This document shows positions 63,044 to 64,000 of a stretch of DNA of 64,000 nucleotides, piece after piece. Below the pieces are notes generated by a model. It was not told the origin of the DNA and did not search any database. It saw only the letters and a list, made by a program, of their open reading frames with translations. Made by a program: the position numbers and the translations under genes. How positions within the stretch are numbered: the first letter of the stretch is position 1; each line of letters starts with the position of its first letter. Origin of the DNA: Ditylenchus dipsaci (Eukaryota; Nematoda; Chromadorea; Rhabditida; Anguinidae); contig SADC01000985.1 of the NCBI GenBank assembly GCA_004194705.1, positions 82,053-146,052 of the forward strand. Direction: 5' to 3'.

Positions 63044-64000
63044 ATCTGTTGAAGTTTGTTAATTGTTTCCAGATTTGATAATATTATTGATTATTAGAGA
63101 CGGGCTACTATTAAAGATGAATACGGTACGTTAGCGACGGACAAATAAATACCTTAAGCCACTTTTCAAGGTAATCCGGGACTGAGACTAATATTTGGGT
63201 TGAGTATTAAAAATTATGAAACAAAAAAAAAGCTTTGTCAAACGAAAAAAAAATTAGTCAAGTGTTAGTTTGTGTAGTGCTCATCAAGGTAAAGCCAAGG
63301 ATTGAAATTTTGACTTCAATCTAAAATTTATTTAAGATCCAAGACTTCCATGAAGCGAAATCTCAAATAAGATATCTTTGATCCTAATTTACATTATCTG
63401 ATGTGATCTGTATTCTCGCACCCAGAATTTTTCTTATCCAAATGTTAAAACCGTAATAACTCCAAATGAAACTTTTTTTTTTTCAAAGAATGCCGAAAAA
63501 TAACATACAGCGACTCTCACATATTTTTATCTCTTTCAACTTCAACTCTTTTTTCCATTTGCAAAATCTGCAAGTTTCCTGAAATTTGTTTGTTCTTAGC
63601 TCTTCTGAAACTATGTCTTTCCATGTATCGTCAAGGCTCTCACATGAAAAGGGTGTAAGAGCGGCACACAGACAACTGAGCAAAAAGTATCTGAGAAAAA
63701 AATTAACTGACAATAAGTCATCTAACAATAAATTTCAAATGAAAATGAACTGGTCTTGGCAAGAGTTGTTTCGAAAATAATTACTTTGGTATTTAAGTGT
63801 TTCTAGAAACAATACTTTCCGCACTGAACAAAGCGAAAATAAAATAACTAATTCTGTCGACCTTCAATACAATATACCACTGATATAGGCTAGCTCTACA
63901 AACATCTGTAAATGACCATCTTCACTGACTAAACGCCACTATAAAACTGAGTCGTAAAAACCATTAATGGGAGAGTTCACTAGTACATGTATGCCTCCAT
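63044..64000. other. No gene seen
   Basis: ATGAATACGGTAC at 63118 resembles one CCGTAT MITE tip without a partner. Overlapping frames at 63483-63780 carry no motif. Confidence 0.4.

Noticed and set aside
1..64000. LINE or LTR retrotransposon coding sequence
   Set aside because: No reverse transcriptase motif (such as YADD or YVDD in context), gag knuckles or integrase was recognised by reading; a profile search could still find decayed pieces.

Overview
This is an AT-rich eukaryotic window, about two thirds A+T by eye. It is dominated by DNA transposons, foldback elements and short tandem arrays. The recognisable coding exons are small and separated by introns of about 40-60 bp that end in TTTTCAG or TTTAG. 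That splice style, with the types of element present, suggests a small invertebrate, most likely a nematode. No rRNA, tRNA or spliced-leader gene was seen to confirm this.

The only host gene I can name is at the left edge. Positions 66-8551 (+) hold the 3' part of a cytohesin-type Arf guanine-nucleotide exchange factor: the end of the Sec7 domain, the PH domain and the C-terminal tail. Its largest intron (2105-8354) has been invaded by a foldback element (2221-3522), a CCGTAT-type MITE and an almost 2.9 kb hAT transposon (4319-7196, 8-bp target-site duplication CTTGGAAC). Several exons contain small indels. These could be pseudogene decay or uncorrected base errors in the assembly. A fragment of the same PH exon recurs inverted at 48.8-50.9 kb.

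Layout: 8.6-15.2 kb holds related foldback repeats, a duplicated exon for a small Cys-rich C-terminus, and a TTAA-flanked foldback element. 15.2-21.4 kb is a broken multi-kb inverted repeat with a hAT-type element (16118-17162) inside it. 21.4-26.5 kb holds TA-flanked and tandem-array elements. 29.7-35.6 kb is a nest of hAT, foldback and MULE-like elements. 35.7-42.2 kb holds Tigger/pogo-like elements and foldbacks. 42410-44172 is a MULE-type element with a 9-bp duplication, long termini built of tandem repeats and a SWIM zinc-finger exon. 45.5-47.2 kb carries a decayed Maverick/Polinton DNA polymerase B. 47.3-50.9 kb has Tigger-like elements nested in a BED-finger hAT, which is itself nested in the cytohesin fragment. 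51-56 kb carries TIR elements, a mariner-type transposase tail and a foldback element that has captured a GC-rich, TATA-bearing segment. 60.1-61.9 kb has unrecognised coding-like blocks. 62.3-63.0 kb is a large palindrome.

Two patterns stand out. At least four hAT families share TAGRGTTG-like or TARTG-like tips, but each carries its own palindromic subterminal motif (GGACAATTGTCC, AGCCGGCT, CGACCGGTCG, GCAATATTGC). Several MULE/foldback families have termini made almost entirely of inverted arrays of short units, each family with its own unit. Most long open frames in the window are by-products of these arrays and are not genes.
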